From: Archangium lipolyticum
GTDB taxonomy: Bacteria > Myxococcota > Myxococcia > Myxococcales > Myxococcaceae
Length of the DNA stretch: 64,000 nt
NCBI RefSeq assembly: GCF_024623785.1
Contig: NZ_JANKBZ010000019.1
Span: forward strand, 124,001 to 188,000
Direction: 5' to 3'
Each line of letters opens with the position of its first letter. Position 1 is the first letter of the stretch. Below are positions 52,882-61,648 of the stretch, one piece after another. The notes under the pieces were generated by a model, which saw only the letters and a program-made list of their open reading frames with translations, was not told the origin of the DNA and searched no databases. The translations under genes and the position numbers were made by a program.

Positions 52882-54474
52882 ATGAAACTCTCTCGTCGCA
52901 ATCTCTTTCAAGCGGCCTTCGGGGCCGCGCAGGTCGGGCTGCTGGCGCGGTATGGACTGCCGACGTCGATGGCGCAGTCAGCGTCGGGCCGGCCCACGAA
53001 GATGCTGGCCATCTGGCTGGTGGGCGGACTGCATTGGGAGTCCTTCTTCGCGCCGATGACTCGCGCGGGCATCCAGAAGTTCATTCCTCCCGCGCAGGGA
53101 GGCAACTACGCCTACGGGTACAACCCCGAGCAGGTGGAGCACCTGGACCGCTCTCCGGTGGACCTGCTGGCCCCCGGGCCCGCGCGCAAGCTGCGCGTGC
53201 CCGTCTACTGGAACTGGGCCAACCCGGCGGACAGGAACGGGAGCAATCCCGTCGTCGGCAACGCCCAGATCTACCGCCCGGAGGGGTACGTGTGGGCCGA
53301 CCCGAAGTACAAGCTCTACGAGAAGGCGGTGCTGCTGGTGGGGGCGGACCAGGGGACGGCCGCGCACGCCAGCGGCCTCATCGCGAGCATGTCCGGTGTC
53401 GCCGGCTCCACCTTCCGGGCCCCGGCGGTGCAGGCCGTCGTCGCCAACGCCATGGCGTCACGCTTCCCGGACCGGGCCCTGCCCAATGTCGCCCTGGGCG
53501 GAATGCTGCCCATGGCGCTCGGGCTGCCCGCGCTGGCGAACCCGACGCTGCTCTCCTCCAGCGCGACGGTGGAGCCCACGCTCTCCGACCGGCGTGACGG
53601 CACGTGGAACGGCCTGCGAGCGCGGAAGGATGAGCCGAATCTCGCCTTCGATGGCACGCCGATGTCCGGCACGGTGCCCGCGACGGCGGTGGACTCGGCC
53701 CTGCTCAAGGCAGTGCGGCGCGAGCGCGGCACCTCCACCGCTGGCACGGATGCGTACATGGAGCAGCTCTACGACACGTACAAGGGCGCCAGCCGCACGA
53801 TTCGCCGGGACATGCTGTCGGTGCTCGAGAAGACGCCCGCCTGGGAGAAGCTCAAGGCCGACCCCGCCTATCCCGAGGACTGGATGGCCTGCACCGGCTA
53901 TGCGGATGCCTGCGGCATGATGCAGTCGATGGGGGACTATGCGTTCGCGCTCCAGTTGCTGAAGTCCGACCTGGTGTCGACCGTCACCCTGCGGGGGACG
54001 AGCATCGAAGGCTTCACCTTCGACTCCCACTTCGTCAACGGGCAGATCGTGCATGCCCAGTACCTGCGCATCGCGTTCGAGATGGTGGGGCGCATGTGCC
54101 TGGAGATGAGCCTGACTCCGAGCCGCTCGGACCCGTCCCGTTCGCTGCTGGATGAGACGCTCGTCTACGTCTACAGCGACTTCGGGCGGACGTTCCCCAA
54201 GGTGGGCAGCGACCACCACCCCGCGACGTGTGCCCTCCTGGTGGGGGGCGGCATCCAGGGGAACCAGATGCTCGGCGGCTACGACGAGACGATGGAGGGC
54301 TCGCCCATGGGCATTCCGGTGAGGCTCGTCGAGGAGTCCGGGGACATCGTGACGCGGTCGCCGCGCTCGCAGGACATCGCGGCGACGGTGCTCCGCGCCT
54401 ACGGGTTGGTGCCCGGGAAGGACTTCTTCATCCCGGGAGGCTACGGCGTCTTCGATGGCGTCGTGAGGACCTGA
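52882..54474 (+). CDS. Tat-exported DUF1501-family protein
   Basis: 530 residues. A twin-arginine signal is seen (LSRRNLFQAAFGAA). Family features: LAIWLVGGLHWESFF at the N-terminus and YVYSDFGRTFPKVGSDHHP near residue 430, the alkaline-phosphatase-superfamily metal-site strand. DUF1501 proteins occur beside DUF1549/PSCyt-type proteins in Planctomycetes. Folding in the cytoplasm before Tat export fits a metal cofactor. It is third in the operon and is followed by a strong hairpin. The reaction is unknown. Confidence 0.87.
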   Translation: MKLSRRNLFQAAFGAAQVGLLARYGLPTSMAQSASGRPTKMLAIWLVGGLHWESFFAPMTRAGIQKFIPPAQGGNYAYGYNPEQVEHLDRSPVDLLAPGPARKLRVPVYWNWANPADRNGSNPVVGNAQIYRPEGYVWADPKYKLYEKAVLLVGADQGTAAHASGLIASMSGVAGSTFRAPAVQAVVANAMASRFPDRALPNVALGGMLPMALGLPALANPTLLSSSATVEPTLSDRRDGTWNGLRARKDEPNLAFDGTPMSGTVPATAVDSALLKAVRRERGTSTAGTDAYMEQLYDTYKGASRTIRRDMLSVLEKTPAWEKLKADPAYPEDWMACTGYADACGMMQSMGDYAFALQLLKSDLVSTVTLRGTSIEGFTFDSHFVNGQIVHAQYLRIAFEMVGRMCLEMSLTPSRSDPSRSLLDETLVYVYSDFGRTFPKVGSDHHPATCALLVGGGIQGNQMLGGYDETMEGSPMGIPVRLVEESGDIVTRSPRSQDIAATVLRAYGLVPGKDFFIPGGYGVFDGVVRT

Positions 54475-54515
54475 GCGAAGAAGTGAGCGAGGCAGGACCT
54501 CCCTGCCCCTCATGC

Positions 54516-54542
54516 CCCGCCTCCGGTCTTCCCGGAGGCGGG
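54516..54542. terminator. Terminator of DUF1501 operon
   Basis: CCCGCCTCCGG and CCGGAGGCGGG form a perfect 11-bp stem with a TCTTC loop, 42 nt after the stop. There is no T run, but the stem is very stable. Confidence 0.65.
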
Positions 54543-54668
54543 CGCCGTTCGAAGCCGCGAGGAACCGTCATGCGGAAAAGAGCTCCAGGCCCCTGCCACG
54601 CACCAGAGGGGAGCGCGGCCTGTCCACCCTGGTCAGCCAAGGGGTGAGGGTCGTCGCGTACGGGAACG

Positions 54669-56717
54669 TCAAGGCTTGCCGGAAGCCTGTGCCGCCTGCT
54701 TCTCGAAGACGTAGCGCTGCTGGGGCAGCTCGAGCACGAGCGTGGTGCCCCCCGCTTCCTGCTTGGCCTGGAGCTCGAAGCCGGCCAGGGGCGGGTCCAT
54801 CAGGATGAGCGTGCGCGAGCCGTCCTTCTCCTGCTTCTCGCCCACGCTGCTGCGCCACTCGCCCGCGTCGAACACCGCGCCCGAGCCCTCGACGCGCAGG
54901 GTGACGCGCCCGAGGCCCTCGTTGTGCCAGGTGCCGGCCAGCGTCTTCAGCCACTCCAGGTCCGGCTTCACGCGGATGTCGGTCATCCCCTTCTCGAGCT
55001 GCTCGCGCCGGTTCTTCAGGGTGAAGTCGAGCTGATTGCGCGCCTCGTCGCGGCCGTCGAAGAGGATCTCCAGGAACTTGCGGCGGACGGCGTTGCGGAA
55101 GGGGCCATCACCCTGGACGTTGGTGAGGAGGACGACGCCCACGTTGGCATCGGGCAGGAAGAACATGTCCGAGCTGAAGCCCAGCGTGTTGCCGCCGTGT
55201 TGGATGAGGCGGGCGCCGTGGTCCTCGCCCACCATGAGCCCCAGCCCGTAGCTCTTCGTGTTGGTCATCTTCACCTGGGGCTCGCGGCGCGCGAGCAGGT
55301 TGGCCTCGGAGACGAGCTGCTGGCCCTCGGGTGTGCGGCCGTTGGAGAGCTCGAGCATCACGTAGCGCTCCATGTCCCGGAGGTTGGACCAGGCGCCGCC
55401 GGCGGGGCGGACGGGGACGACGGCTTCTTCGACGGACAGAGGCAGGGGCGCGTATTCGAACGTCGCCGTCATCCCGTGCGGAGAGGCGTGCTCGAGCTTC
55501 GCGGCGCGGGCGAAGTCGAAGGTGGTGGACTTCATGCCGAGCGCATCGAAGACGCGCGTCTGCATCACGCGGTCATACGCCTGGCCGAGCGGGAGCCTCG
55601 GCTCGGCGGCGTGCGCGGCCATGTAGCCACCGGCCGTCACCATGGGGTTGCTGTACTGGTACGTCTCGCCGATGCCCGTGGTGGGCTTCATCCGGCGCAT
55701 CTCGGCGATGCGCTGCTCGCCGGTGAAGCCCGCGTACTCGAAGAGCATCTCCATGTCCTGGCGCGGCATGCCGGTGCACGCGCACACGGTGTTCTGCACG
55801 GTGAGCTTCTTCGTCACCTCGGCATCGGCGAGCGAGAAGTCGGGCAGGAGCTGGGTTGCCGGGGTCTTCCAGGTGAAGCGGCCCTCGTCCACCAGGCGCG
55901 CCATCATCAGCGTGGTGAGCGACTTGCTCGTGGAGCCGATGAGGAAGAGCGTCCGCGGCGTCACGGGCTCCGGCTTGCCGAGCTCCCGCACCCCGAAGCC
56001 CTTCTCGTAGAGGACCCGGTTGCCCTGGACGACGGCGACGGCCACACCCGGAATCTTCATCGTCGCGCGAGCCTGCTCGAGGAAGGACTCGAAGGAGCGG
56101 AGCCGCTCGGGGGTGAGGGGCAGCGGGGCCTTGCCGGCGAAGGACTCCTCGTCGAGCCGGGCGGACTTGAAGCCGAGGAGGACCTGATTGGCCTGGGCGC
56201 CGCGGCGCTCCATGGCGGCGGCGGCACCATCCAGGAGGATGACGTAGTTGGTGTCACCCTTGCGCCGCGCGAGGCCGAGGATGACGCGCAGCTCCTGCGC
56301 GGGGGGCTCGTAGGTGTTCTGGAAGACCTCGTCCCAGCCGTCCTGCGCGGGCGGGCGGGCCGCGTGCATCACGGGGAGGGCGAAGCCGGGCCGGGTCTGC
56401 TTCCAGGCCTCGGCGAGAGCATGCTCGGCGGACGGGCCGGGCACCTCCAGCAGGGTGAGACGGAGCTGCCGCTCGGGGTCCTCGAGCAGCAGACGGCCAT
56501 CCTCCTCGGTGACGTACCACCCGGCGGACACGGTGAAGGGCGTGCTCGAGGCCGTCTTCATGGGTGTGGCCGCGTCGAGCTTCCGGGCCTGGACGGTGGT
56601 GGGCGAGGGCGCGGGAGCGGTGGCCGGGGGGGCTGGGGCGGAGGAGGGTGGAGCGGCGGTGGTCGTCGCCGCGGTACACGAGGTGAGCAGCAGAAGGGGA
56701 AGGGCGCGCAGGCGCAT
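54669..56717 (-). CDS. Class C beta-lactamase-family serine hydrolase lipoprotein
   Basis: 682 residues. Lipoprotein signal MRLRALPLLLLTSC (Cys14) and an Ala/Pro linker. An N-terminal DUF-type domain (about 45-205) precedes the serine hydrolase domain, with SxxK in GSTSKSLTTL (near 263), the Tyr motif YQYSNPM and HGGNTLGF near the end. A C-terminal lipocalin-like domain (WHNEGLGRVTLRVEG) follows, as in many D-aminopeptidase/esterase family members. Likely a periplasmic peptidase or esterase, not antibiotic resistance. It stands alone on the minus strand. Confidence 0.88.
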   Translation of the reverse strand: MRLRALPLLLLTSCTAATTTAAPPSSAPAPPATAPAPSPTTVQARKLDAATPMKTASSTPFTVSAGWYVTEEDGRLLLEDPERQLRLTLLEVPGPSAEHALAEAWKQTRPGFALPVMHAARPPAQDGWDEVFQNTYEPPAQELRVILGLARRKGDTNYVILLDGAAAAMERRGAQANQVLLGFKSARLDEESFAGKAPLPLTPERLRSFESFLEQARATMKIPGVAVAVVQGNRVLYEKGFGVRELGKPEPVTPRTLFLIGSTSKSLTTLMMARLVDEGRFTWKTPATQLLPDFSLADAEVTKKLTVQNTVCACTGMPRQDMEMLFEYAGFTGEQRIAEMRRMKPTTGIGETYQYSNPMVTAGGYMAAHAAEPRLPLGQAYDRVMQTRVFDALGMKSTTFDFARAAKLEHASPHGMTATFEYAPLPLSVEEAVVPVRPAGGAWSNLRDMERYVMLELSNGRTPEGQQLVSEANLLARREPQVKMTNTKSYGLGLMVGEDHGARLIQHGGNTLGFSSDMFFLPDANVGVVLLTNVQGDGPFRNAVRRKFLEILFDGRDEARNQLDFTLKNRREQLEKGMTDIRVKPDLEWLKTLAGTWHNEGLGRVTLRVEGSGAVFDAGEWRSSVGEKQEKDGSRTLILMDPPLAGFELQAKQEAGGTTLVLELPQQRYVFEKQAAQASGKP

Positions 56718-56811
56718 GTGCTGGAATCTCCGGACAGGAAGACTGCTTCGGCAGCCTCGCCCAGAACGAACGGGCGGGAATCCGATTGCGTCCGATGCTC
56801 CAGCGTCATCG

Positions 56812-57195
56812 ATGAGTCGGTTATACGGTGAGCAGCATCGCGCCTTGCAGGAGAGATTTCACACCAGCAAGCTGGCGGACCGCGTCGAAGAGCTCGTGGT
56901 CCAGTCCGAGGTTACGGGCGACAATAAGGCCTTTAAGGTGATTGATCCCAAGACCGTTATGTTCCCCAGCTTCGACGGCAACGGCATGTTCCTCTCGATG
57001 GGCAACATCGCCGACCACGCGCAGATTGGAATGTTCGCCGGATGGAAGCGCATCGACCTGATGCAAGCAGCCTGGATAGCAGGCGGACTGCCATGGCTGT
57101 TCATTCGCGGATGCCCTGACCTCCCCTACGAACAAAGGTTGCCGCACTTCCCAGCGCGCACCGTTCGTGATGCTGGGGCGACTCTGCTCCAGTAG
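56812..57195 (+). pseudogene. Decayed pyridoxamine-5'-phosphate-oxidase-family protein
   Basis: 127 codons from ATG 56812. The first 35 residues match the start of PPOX-family proteins (MSRLYGEQHRALQERF, LADRVEELVV). The part that should carry the flavin-binding strand (SRDMFFL...YKGG) is missing: VTGDNKAF is joined directly to KVIDPKTVMFPSFDGNG. After GNIADHAQIGMF the rest no longer resembles the family. So both an internal deletion and a late frameshift are present, and no function is expected. Confidence 0.7.
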
Positions 57196-57205
57196 AGGGG
57201 GAGAC

Positions 57206-58543
57206 ATGAAACGACAAGCCCAATGGATGGGCCTCTGGAGCGTGCTGGCACTCGCGAGCCTGGCAGCGTGTGGTGGCCCGCGGGATTCAGGGGAGGTGGA
57301 GCCAACTCTCGCGGAGCAGGAGGTCTCTGAAATCGCGGGACTCTCGGGTGACACGGAGCACCGGAACCACTCGAGGCCTCCGGAGCAGAAGTGGGTGCGG
57401 ATGATCTCCGCGACCTCGGAGGCCGAGACGCAGGCCATCGCGCACGATCCGGACCGCAACGTCATCGTGATGCTGACCGACGTCGGAGGTCCCATCGACT
57501 TCGGCACCGGGCCTGTCAGCCCGCCGTTCCCGTCCGGCCGCATCGGCGGGCTCGCCAAGTACTCACCCGAGGGGAGCCTGTTGTGGGCATTCATCCTCCC
57601 GATCGAGCCCACCGACACCGTCCCCTTTCCCTCCGGCTTCGGCTTCGCGCTGGCGACTGACGGCAAGGGCAACATCCTGCTCTCCCTGGTCGTCGGTGGG
57701 CGGTTCGTCAAGGACGGCCTCACCCTGACGTCGGGGGAGTACCTCCTGAAGCTCGACAAGGACGGGAGAGCGGTCTGGGCGCGCCGGCTGCCTACCCGGG
57801 CCAGGGCACTCACGGTGGATGACGAGGACAACATCGCCATCACCGGCACCCTCGAGGGCACCACGGAGCCCGTCACCGAGTTCGACTTCGGCAATGGCCC
57901 CATCATTGGTGCGGACTTCCACGCGTTCGTCGCCCGGTACTCCCCGCGGGGCAAGCTGGACTGGGTCTTTGTCGATGACGAGGTTGTCCGCACGGCCGCC
58001 ATCAAGGCGGACTCGCAGGGGAACTTCTACTTCGCGGGCATCCGCTTCCCGGAGATCCCCAGCGGCACCGGCACGCCCTACTTTCGTAAGGTATCCTGCT
58101 CTGGCGAGGGCAGGTGGTCCCGCATGCTCGAAGGGAGCCAGGGCGACATCAGGGATCTCGCGGTGCGTGGCAACACGGTCGTCGTGGTGGGATCCTTCTT
58201 CGGCTCGTTCCACTTCAACGGACGGACCTTCAGCGCTCCGCCAGATGATCCGGACAGATTCGTGCTGGCCTTGTCACGCCAGGGCCAGGATCGCTGGGGG
58301 CATCAGACCGAGGAGTCGTTCGCGGCAGTCGAGATGGACAGCCAGGGAGGGGTGCTCGTCGCTGGCGGAAGCGGCGGCCCCGATCCCCTGCTGCGCATCA
58401 CACGCTTCCAGCAGAGCAACGGCCGAAGGCTCTGGGCGCGCACCTTCGCCGAGCTCCCGTCGGCCACGGATGCCTCGCTGTCGACGAAGGATGAGCTGGC
58501 CATCACCGGCGGCCGCATCTACATCCTCCAGCTCAAGCGCTGA
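57206..58543 (+). CDS. Beta-propeller lipoprotein
   Basis: 445 residues from ATG 57206, with AGGGGGAGAC just upstream. Lipoprotein signal ending at LASLAAC. The mature protein has about six repeats of the type GLAKYSPEGSLLWAF, YLLKLDKDGRAVWARRL and FVARYSPRGKLDWVFV, the SBBP/YVTN-like propeller common in myxobacterial secreted proteins. No catalytic site. It begins 10 nt after the decayed PPOX gene but has its own ribosome-binding site. Likely surface or periplasmic binding. Confidence 0.83.
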   Translation: MKRQAQWMGLWSVLALASLAACGGPRDSGEVEPTLAEQEVSEIAGLSGDTEHRNHSRPPEQKWVRMISATSEAETQAIAHDPDRNVIVMLTDVGGPIDFGTGPVSPPFPSGRIGGLAKYSPEGSLLWAFILPIEPTDTVPFPSGFGFALATDGKGNILLSLVVGGRFVKDGLTLTSGEYLLKLDKDGRAVWARRLPTRARALTVDDEDNIAITGTLEGTTEPVTEFDFGNGPIIGADFHAFVARYSPRGKLDWVFVDDEVVRTAAIKADSQGNFYFAGIRFPEIPSGTGTPYFRKVSCSGEGRWSRMLEGSQGDIRDLAVRGNTVVVVGSFFGSFHFNGRTFSAPPDDPDRFVLALSRQGQDRWGHQTEESFAAVEMDSQGGVLVAGGSGGPDPLLRITRFQQSNGRRLWARTFAELPSATDASLSTKDELAITGGRIYILQLKR

Positions 58544-58634
58544 GCCACGGCGGGCCTGCCGGATGGGCCTTCACGGCACCGACTCCGGCGGGCCCTCCGA
58601 TGCGTTGCCCGGACCGCCCCGTCGGAACGTAGAA

Positions 58635-58653
58635 CCTACCTGCGCAAGGTAGG
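58635..58653. terminator. Hairpin between convergent genes
   Basis: CCTACCT and AGGTAGG pair in a 7-bp stem around GCGCA. It lies between the propeller lipoprotein gene and the decayed hydrolase gene, which face each other, so it could serve both. Confidence 0.45.
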
Positions 58654-58677
58654 GGCGGGGCTTTGGGCGAGTTGTGT

Positions 58678-59096
58678 TCAGGGGCGTGACGCGCGGGCCA
58701 GGATGGGCTCGAGCACCGCAGCCAGGTCACCCATCACGTTGATATACCCCGTGATGTACCGGTCGGTTGCGGGCACATAGAGCATGAAGCTCTGGTAGCC
58801 AGCCGTGGTGCCCAGGTGCCCGATGGCGACGGCCCCTCGGACTCGAGCCGCATCACGCCGAGCCCGTATCCGACCAGCCGAGACTCGGGCTCGGGTGCCG
58901 ACTCGAACGAGAGCATGGCGGTCAGGGTGTCCGCGCGCTCGAACAGCGCACTGGCGCGGAGCTTCTTCCAGAAGGTGGTGAGGTCGAAGACCGTGGTCAC
59001 CAGGGCGTGACCGCCGGAGGCCCCGGCCATCGAAGGGTCGACCGCGGTGAAGTCCATCAGCTCATCGTCGAACGGGACGTACTCCTGCCGGAGACC
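58678..59096 (-). pseudogene. Frameshifted, 5'-truncated beta-lactamase-family serine hydrolase
   Basis: Reading on the minus strand, the frame gives GLRQEYVPFDDELMDF and SRLVGYGLGVMRLESEG, then shifts frame near 58840. In the new frame it continues AIGHLGTTAGYQSFMLY to a stop at 58678-58680, the standard C-terminus of class C-type serine hydrolases. The SxxK half is absent: sequence is replaced near 59095 by the end of the DoxX gene. Non-functional. Confidence 0.75.
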
Positions 59097-59490
59097 TGCC
59101 CAGCGCATAGGCCCCGCCGCCAATCAGCGCCTGTGTCACCAGCGCGAGGATGAGGAAGGCGACGTACTCCCAGCCGCCCCCGGCGTTGGTGAACATCCAC
59201 CCGTTGGCAAGGTGCGGCTTGAGCGCGCCAAGCATCACCGGCACCAGCCCCAGCGCCACCAGGCGCGTCCTGAACCCGGCCACCAGCGCCAGCCCGCCAA
59301 GCAACTCCGCCAGGAATACGGGCCACGCGGTCCACCCAGGGAAGCCATGCGCCTCGAAGAACTGCTCCGTGCCCGCGAAGGTGAAGATGAACGCCTTGGC
59401 CCCCGCGTGCGCGAGGAACACCGCGCCCAGGGCGACGCGAAGCACGGTGGCTCCCAACTCTTGAGAAGCGAAATCATCGAAGCGGCTCAT
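59062..59490 (-). CDS. DoxX-family membrane protein
   Basis: 142 residues from ATG 59490 (CTGGAG upstream). Four membrane helices: LGATVLRVALGAVFLAHAG, WPVFLAELLGGLALVAGF, LGLVPVMLGAL and YVAFLILALVTQALIGG. PVFLAELLGG is the usual DoxX signature. Family members are quinone-linked or oxidative-stress-associated membrane proteins. The last 15 residues (RSPAGVRPVRR) come from fused pseudogene DNA, so the natural C-terminus has probably been changed. It lies 120 nt downstream of a LysR gene on the same strand. Confidence 0.85.
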   Translation of the reverse strand: MSRFDDFASQELGATVLRVALGAVFLAHAGAKAFIFTFAGTEQFFEAHGFPGWTAWPVFLAELLGGLALVAGFRTRLVALGLVPVMLGALKPHLANGWMFTNAGGGWEYVAFLILALVTQALIGGGAYALGRSPAGVRPVRR

Positions 59491-59610
59491 GACAGCGACT
59501 CCAGGAAGCGCGAGGGGAACGATTGCCCCTCGGACGCCCCAAGGAATGCCGTCCCCACCTCCCGTCCGGAAGGTGCCGCTCCCGAACGAATCGTTCTCCC
59601 AGGAGAACAA

Positions 59611-60513
59611 TCACTCCCACTTCGAGGAACGGAACTCCGCCGCCAGCACATCGAGCAGGGCCCGCAGCCGTGGAGCAGGAGTGCGCCCGGACGCATGAAC
59701 CGCATAGATGCCCAGCGGCCTGGGAGCGAAGTCATCCAGCACGGTGACGAGCCGCCCCGAGCGCAGGTCCGCATCCACCATGAAGCGCGGCAGCATGGCC
59801 AGACCAATGCCCTGCGCCGCGGCCTCACGGAGCATGGTCCCATTCCCCGTGGCCAGCGACCCGGACACCGGCACGCGGATGCGGCCCTCCGGGCCATAGA
59901 AGCGCCACTCGTCCTCGGTGCGCAGGTGCGTGTAGCGCAGGCAGTCGTGATGAATCAGGTCCTCCGGCCGCTCGGGAGTCCCCCGCCGCGCCAGGTACGC
60001 GGGCGCCGCGCACACATGCAGCGACGTGGTGGCCAGCTTGCGAGCAATGAGGCTGGAGTCCCGCAGCCGCGTAATCCGCAGCGCCACGTCCACCCGCTCC
60101 TCCACCAGGTCCACCAGTCTGTCACTCAGCACCACCTCCACCGTGGTGTCCGGATGCAACGCCAGGAACCGGGCCAGCGGAGCGGCGAGGTACAACTGCG
60201 CGAAACTGACGGGCACGTTGAGGCGCAGCGTCCCGCGGCCCGCGTCGGAAGCCCCGCGAGTCGCCGCGCCCGCCTCCTGGAGCATCCGCGCGCAGTGGCC
60301 ATACACCTCCATGCCCGCATCCGTCACGGTGAGCTTGCGCGTGGTGCGGATGAGCAACCGCTCCCCCACGCGGGACTCCAGCCGGGCCACGCGCCCGCTG
60401 ACCACGGACTTGGACACGCCCAGCGCCGTCGCGGCCTGGGTGAACGAGCGGAGCTCCACCACGCGCGCGAAGCACGCGAGGCCGAGCAGGTCATCGAACA
60501 GGGGTTCACTCAC
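59611..60513 (-). CDS. LysR-family transcriptional regulator
   Basis: 300 residues from GTG 60513; upstream in-frame sequence is not protein-like. The winged helix (LACFARVVELRSFTQAATAL, GVSKSVVSGRVARLE) is followed by a linker helix and the two-lobed effector domain (LRLNVPVSFAQLYLAAPL, MLPRFMVDADLRSGRLV). It belongs to the CrgA/DmlR-like LysR group that often controls nearby detoxification genes. The DoxX gene downstream on the same strand is a candidate target. Confidence 0.9.
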   Translation of the reverse strand: MSEPLFDDLLGLACFARVVELRSFTQAATALGVSKSVVSGRVARLESRVGERLLIRTTRKLTVTDAGMEVYGHCARMLQEAGAATRGASDAGRGTLRLNVPVSFAQLYLAAPLARFLALHPDTTVEVVLSDRLVDLVEERVDVALRITRLRDSSLIARKLATTSLHVCAAPAYLARRGTPERPEDLIHHDCLRYTHLRTEDEWRFYGPEGRIRVPVSGSLATGNGTMLREAAAQGIGLAMLPRFMVDADLRSGRLVTVLDDFAPRPLGIYAVHASGRTPAPRLRALLDVLAAEFRSSKWE

Positions 60514-60593
60514 GCGGTGCAGACTGCCACGGCGGCGCGAAGCCGAATGGACAGGGTGCAACCTGGCGGCCGCAATGACTTTCAAAACGAGAA

Positions 60594-60624
60594 GGACCGG
60601 CCAGGGTCTCTCCCTGGCCGGTCC
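60594..60624 (-). terminator. Terminator of secreted-protein operon
   Basis: GGACCGGCCAGGG and CCCTGGCCGGTCC form a perfect 13-bp stem with a TCTCT loop. On the minus strand it is followed by TTCTCGTTTT, so it is a good intrinsic terminator for the genes at 60653-62566, 29 nt after the last stop. Confidence 0.85.
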
Positions 60625-60652
60625 CTTGCACTCCTCGTTCAACGACCCGTGA

Positions 60653-61618
60653 CTACCGCTCGCCGCCGCCCAGTAGCGGGATGAAGAGCTCCTGGCCCGC
60701 GTCCACGGGACGGCCCGAGTCCTCGGGCTGCTCGACGGGGGCGGCGCGTACCACCAGCGCGGGGATGTACTCGTCCTGGCTCACGTTCACGGTGCGGTAC
60801 GTCCGCTCCTCCTCCAGGCCCGCGCCGCCCTCCACGAGCCGCGTCGGCACATAGGCGATGTAGGACTTCACCTGACCCAGGGCGCAGGGGGTGTTGCTGG
60901 CGCGCAGTTGCATCACCAGCTCCTCGTACACCTTGTCCCTGGGCAGGGTGTCCGTGGCCCTCAGGCCCGGCGACAGCCGGAAGTCGGACCAGCGCACGTG
61001 CATGCGGGCCACCTGCCCGTTGGGGTCCACGGCCGTGTGCACCTTGGAACCGTAGACGGGGAAGCCCTGCACCCGGCGCTTCATCCACACGTGCATCTCG
61101 GTGCGCGTCGAGGTGCCACGGCCCGTGACGGGGTCCTTCGTGGACGAGCGCATGGCGCGGACGACGGGAGTCTGTGTGTCCAGCTCGCCCGCGGGCACGC
61201 CGAAGCTCTGCGCGGCCCTGAGGGAGGCCTCGTACGCGGCGCCCTCGGAGAGGGTGGTGGTGCGCTCCAGCTCGCTGCGCGTGCGGTTGAGGTACGTCAC
61301 CTTGCCGCGCGTCAGGTCCACCTTCAGGGCCGAGCCAGTGGTGTTGCGGTAGTTGCAGCGGGTGGAGGTGCAGGTGGTCTCCGCCGCGAGCGTGTCGCCC
61401 ACGCTCCGCGAGGCCAGCGTGGCGTCGAAGGAGGAGGAGAGCTGCGTGGTGGCCGAGGCGGACAGCAGCCGCCCCATGATGGCCGCATCACCCACCTCGG
61501 TGGGCAGGGAGGCCCTCGCGAGCTCCTCGAAGCTGGGGCACGTCTGGGCCAGGGCACTGGCCGGGCCGAGCAGGCTGGCGGCGACGAGGCCCATCATCAC
61601 GTTCATGTTCTTCTTCAT
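60653..61618 (-). CDS. Secreted protein of unknown function
   Basis: 321 residues. Signal peptide MKKNMNVMMGLVAASLLGPA cleaved near ALA/QTC. The body has a PepSY/FTP-like look: TEMHVWMKRRVQGFPVYGSK followed by TAVDPNGQVARMHVRW, a pattern of propeptide-like inhibitory domains, although no protease domain follows. Paired Cys are present. GGAG upstream of the ATG. It is the second gene of an operon, 30 nt after the DUF6345 gene. Confidence 0.78.
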   Translation of the reverse strand: MKKNMNVMMGLVAASLLGPASALAQTCPSFEELARASLPTEVGDAAIMGRLLSASATTQLSSSFDATLASRSVGDTLAAETTCTSTRCNYRNTTGSALKVDLTRGKVTYLNRTRSELERTTTLSEGAAYEASLRAAQSFGVPAGELDTQTPVVRAMRSSTKDPVTGRGTSTRTEMHVWMKRRVQGFPVYGSKVHTAVDPNGQVARMHVRWSDFRLSPGLRATDTLPRDKVYEELVMQLRASNTPCALGQVKSYIAYVPTRLVEGGAGLEEERTYRTVNVSQDEYIPALVVRAAPVEQPEDSGRPVDAGQELFIPLLGGGER

Positions 61619-61648
61619 GGTGGTATCTCCGAAGCGAAGGGTGGGCGC

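Noticed and set aside
54924-56831. 635-codon plus-strand frame over the serine hydrolase
   Set aside because: Low-complexity Glu/Gly/Leu sequence opposite a clear enzyme gene.
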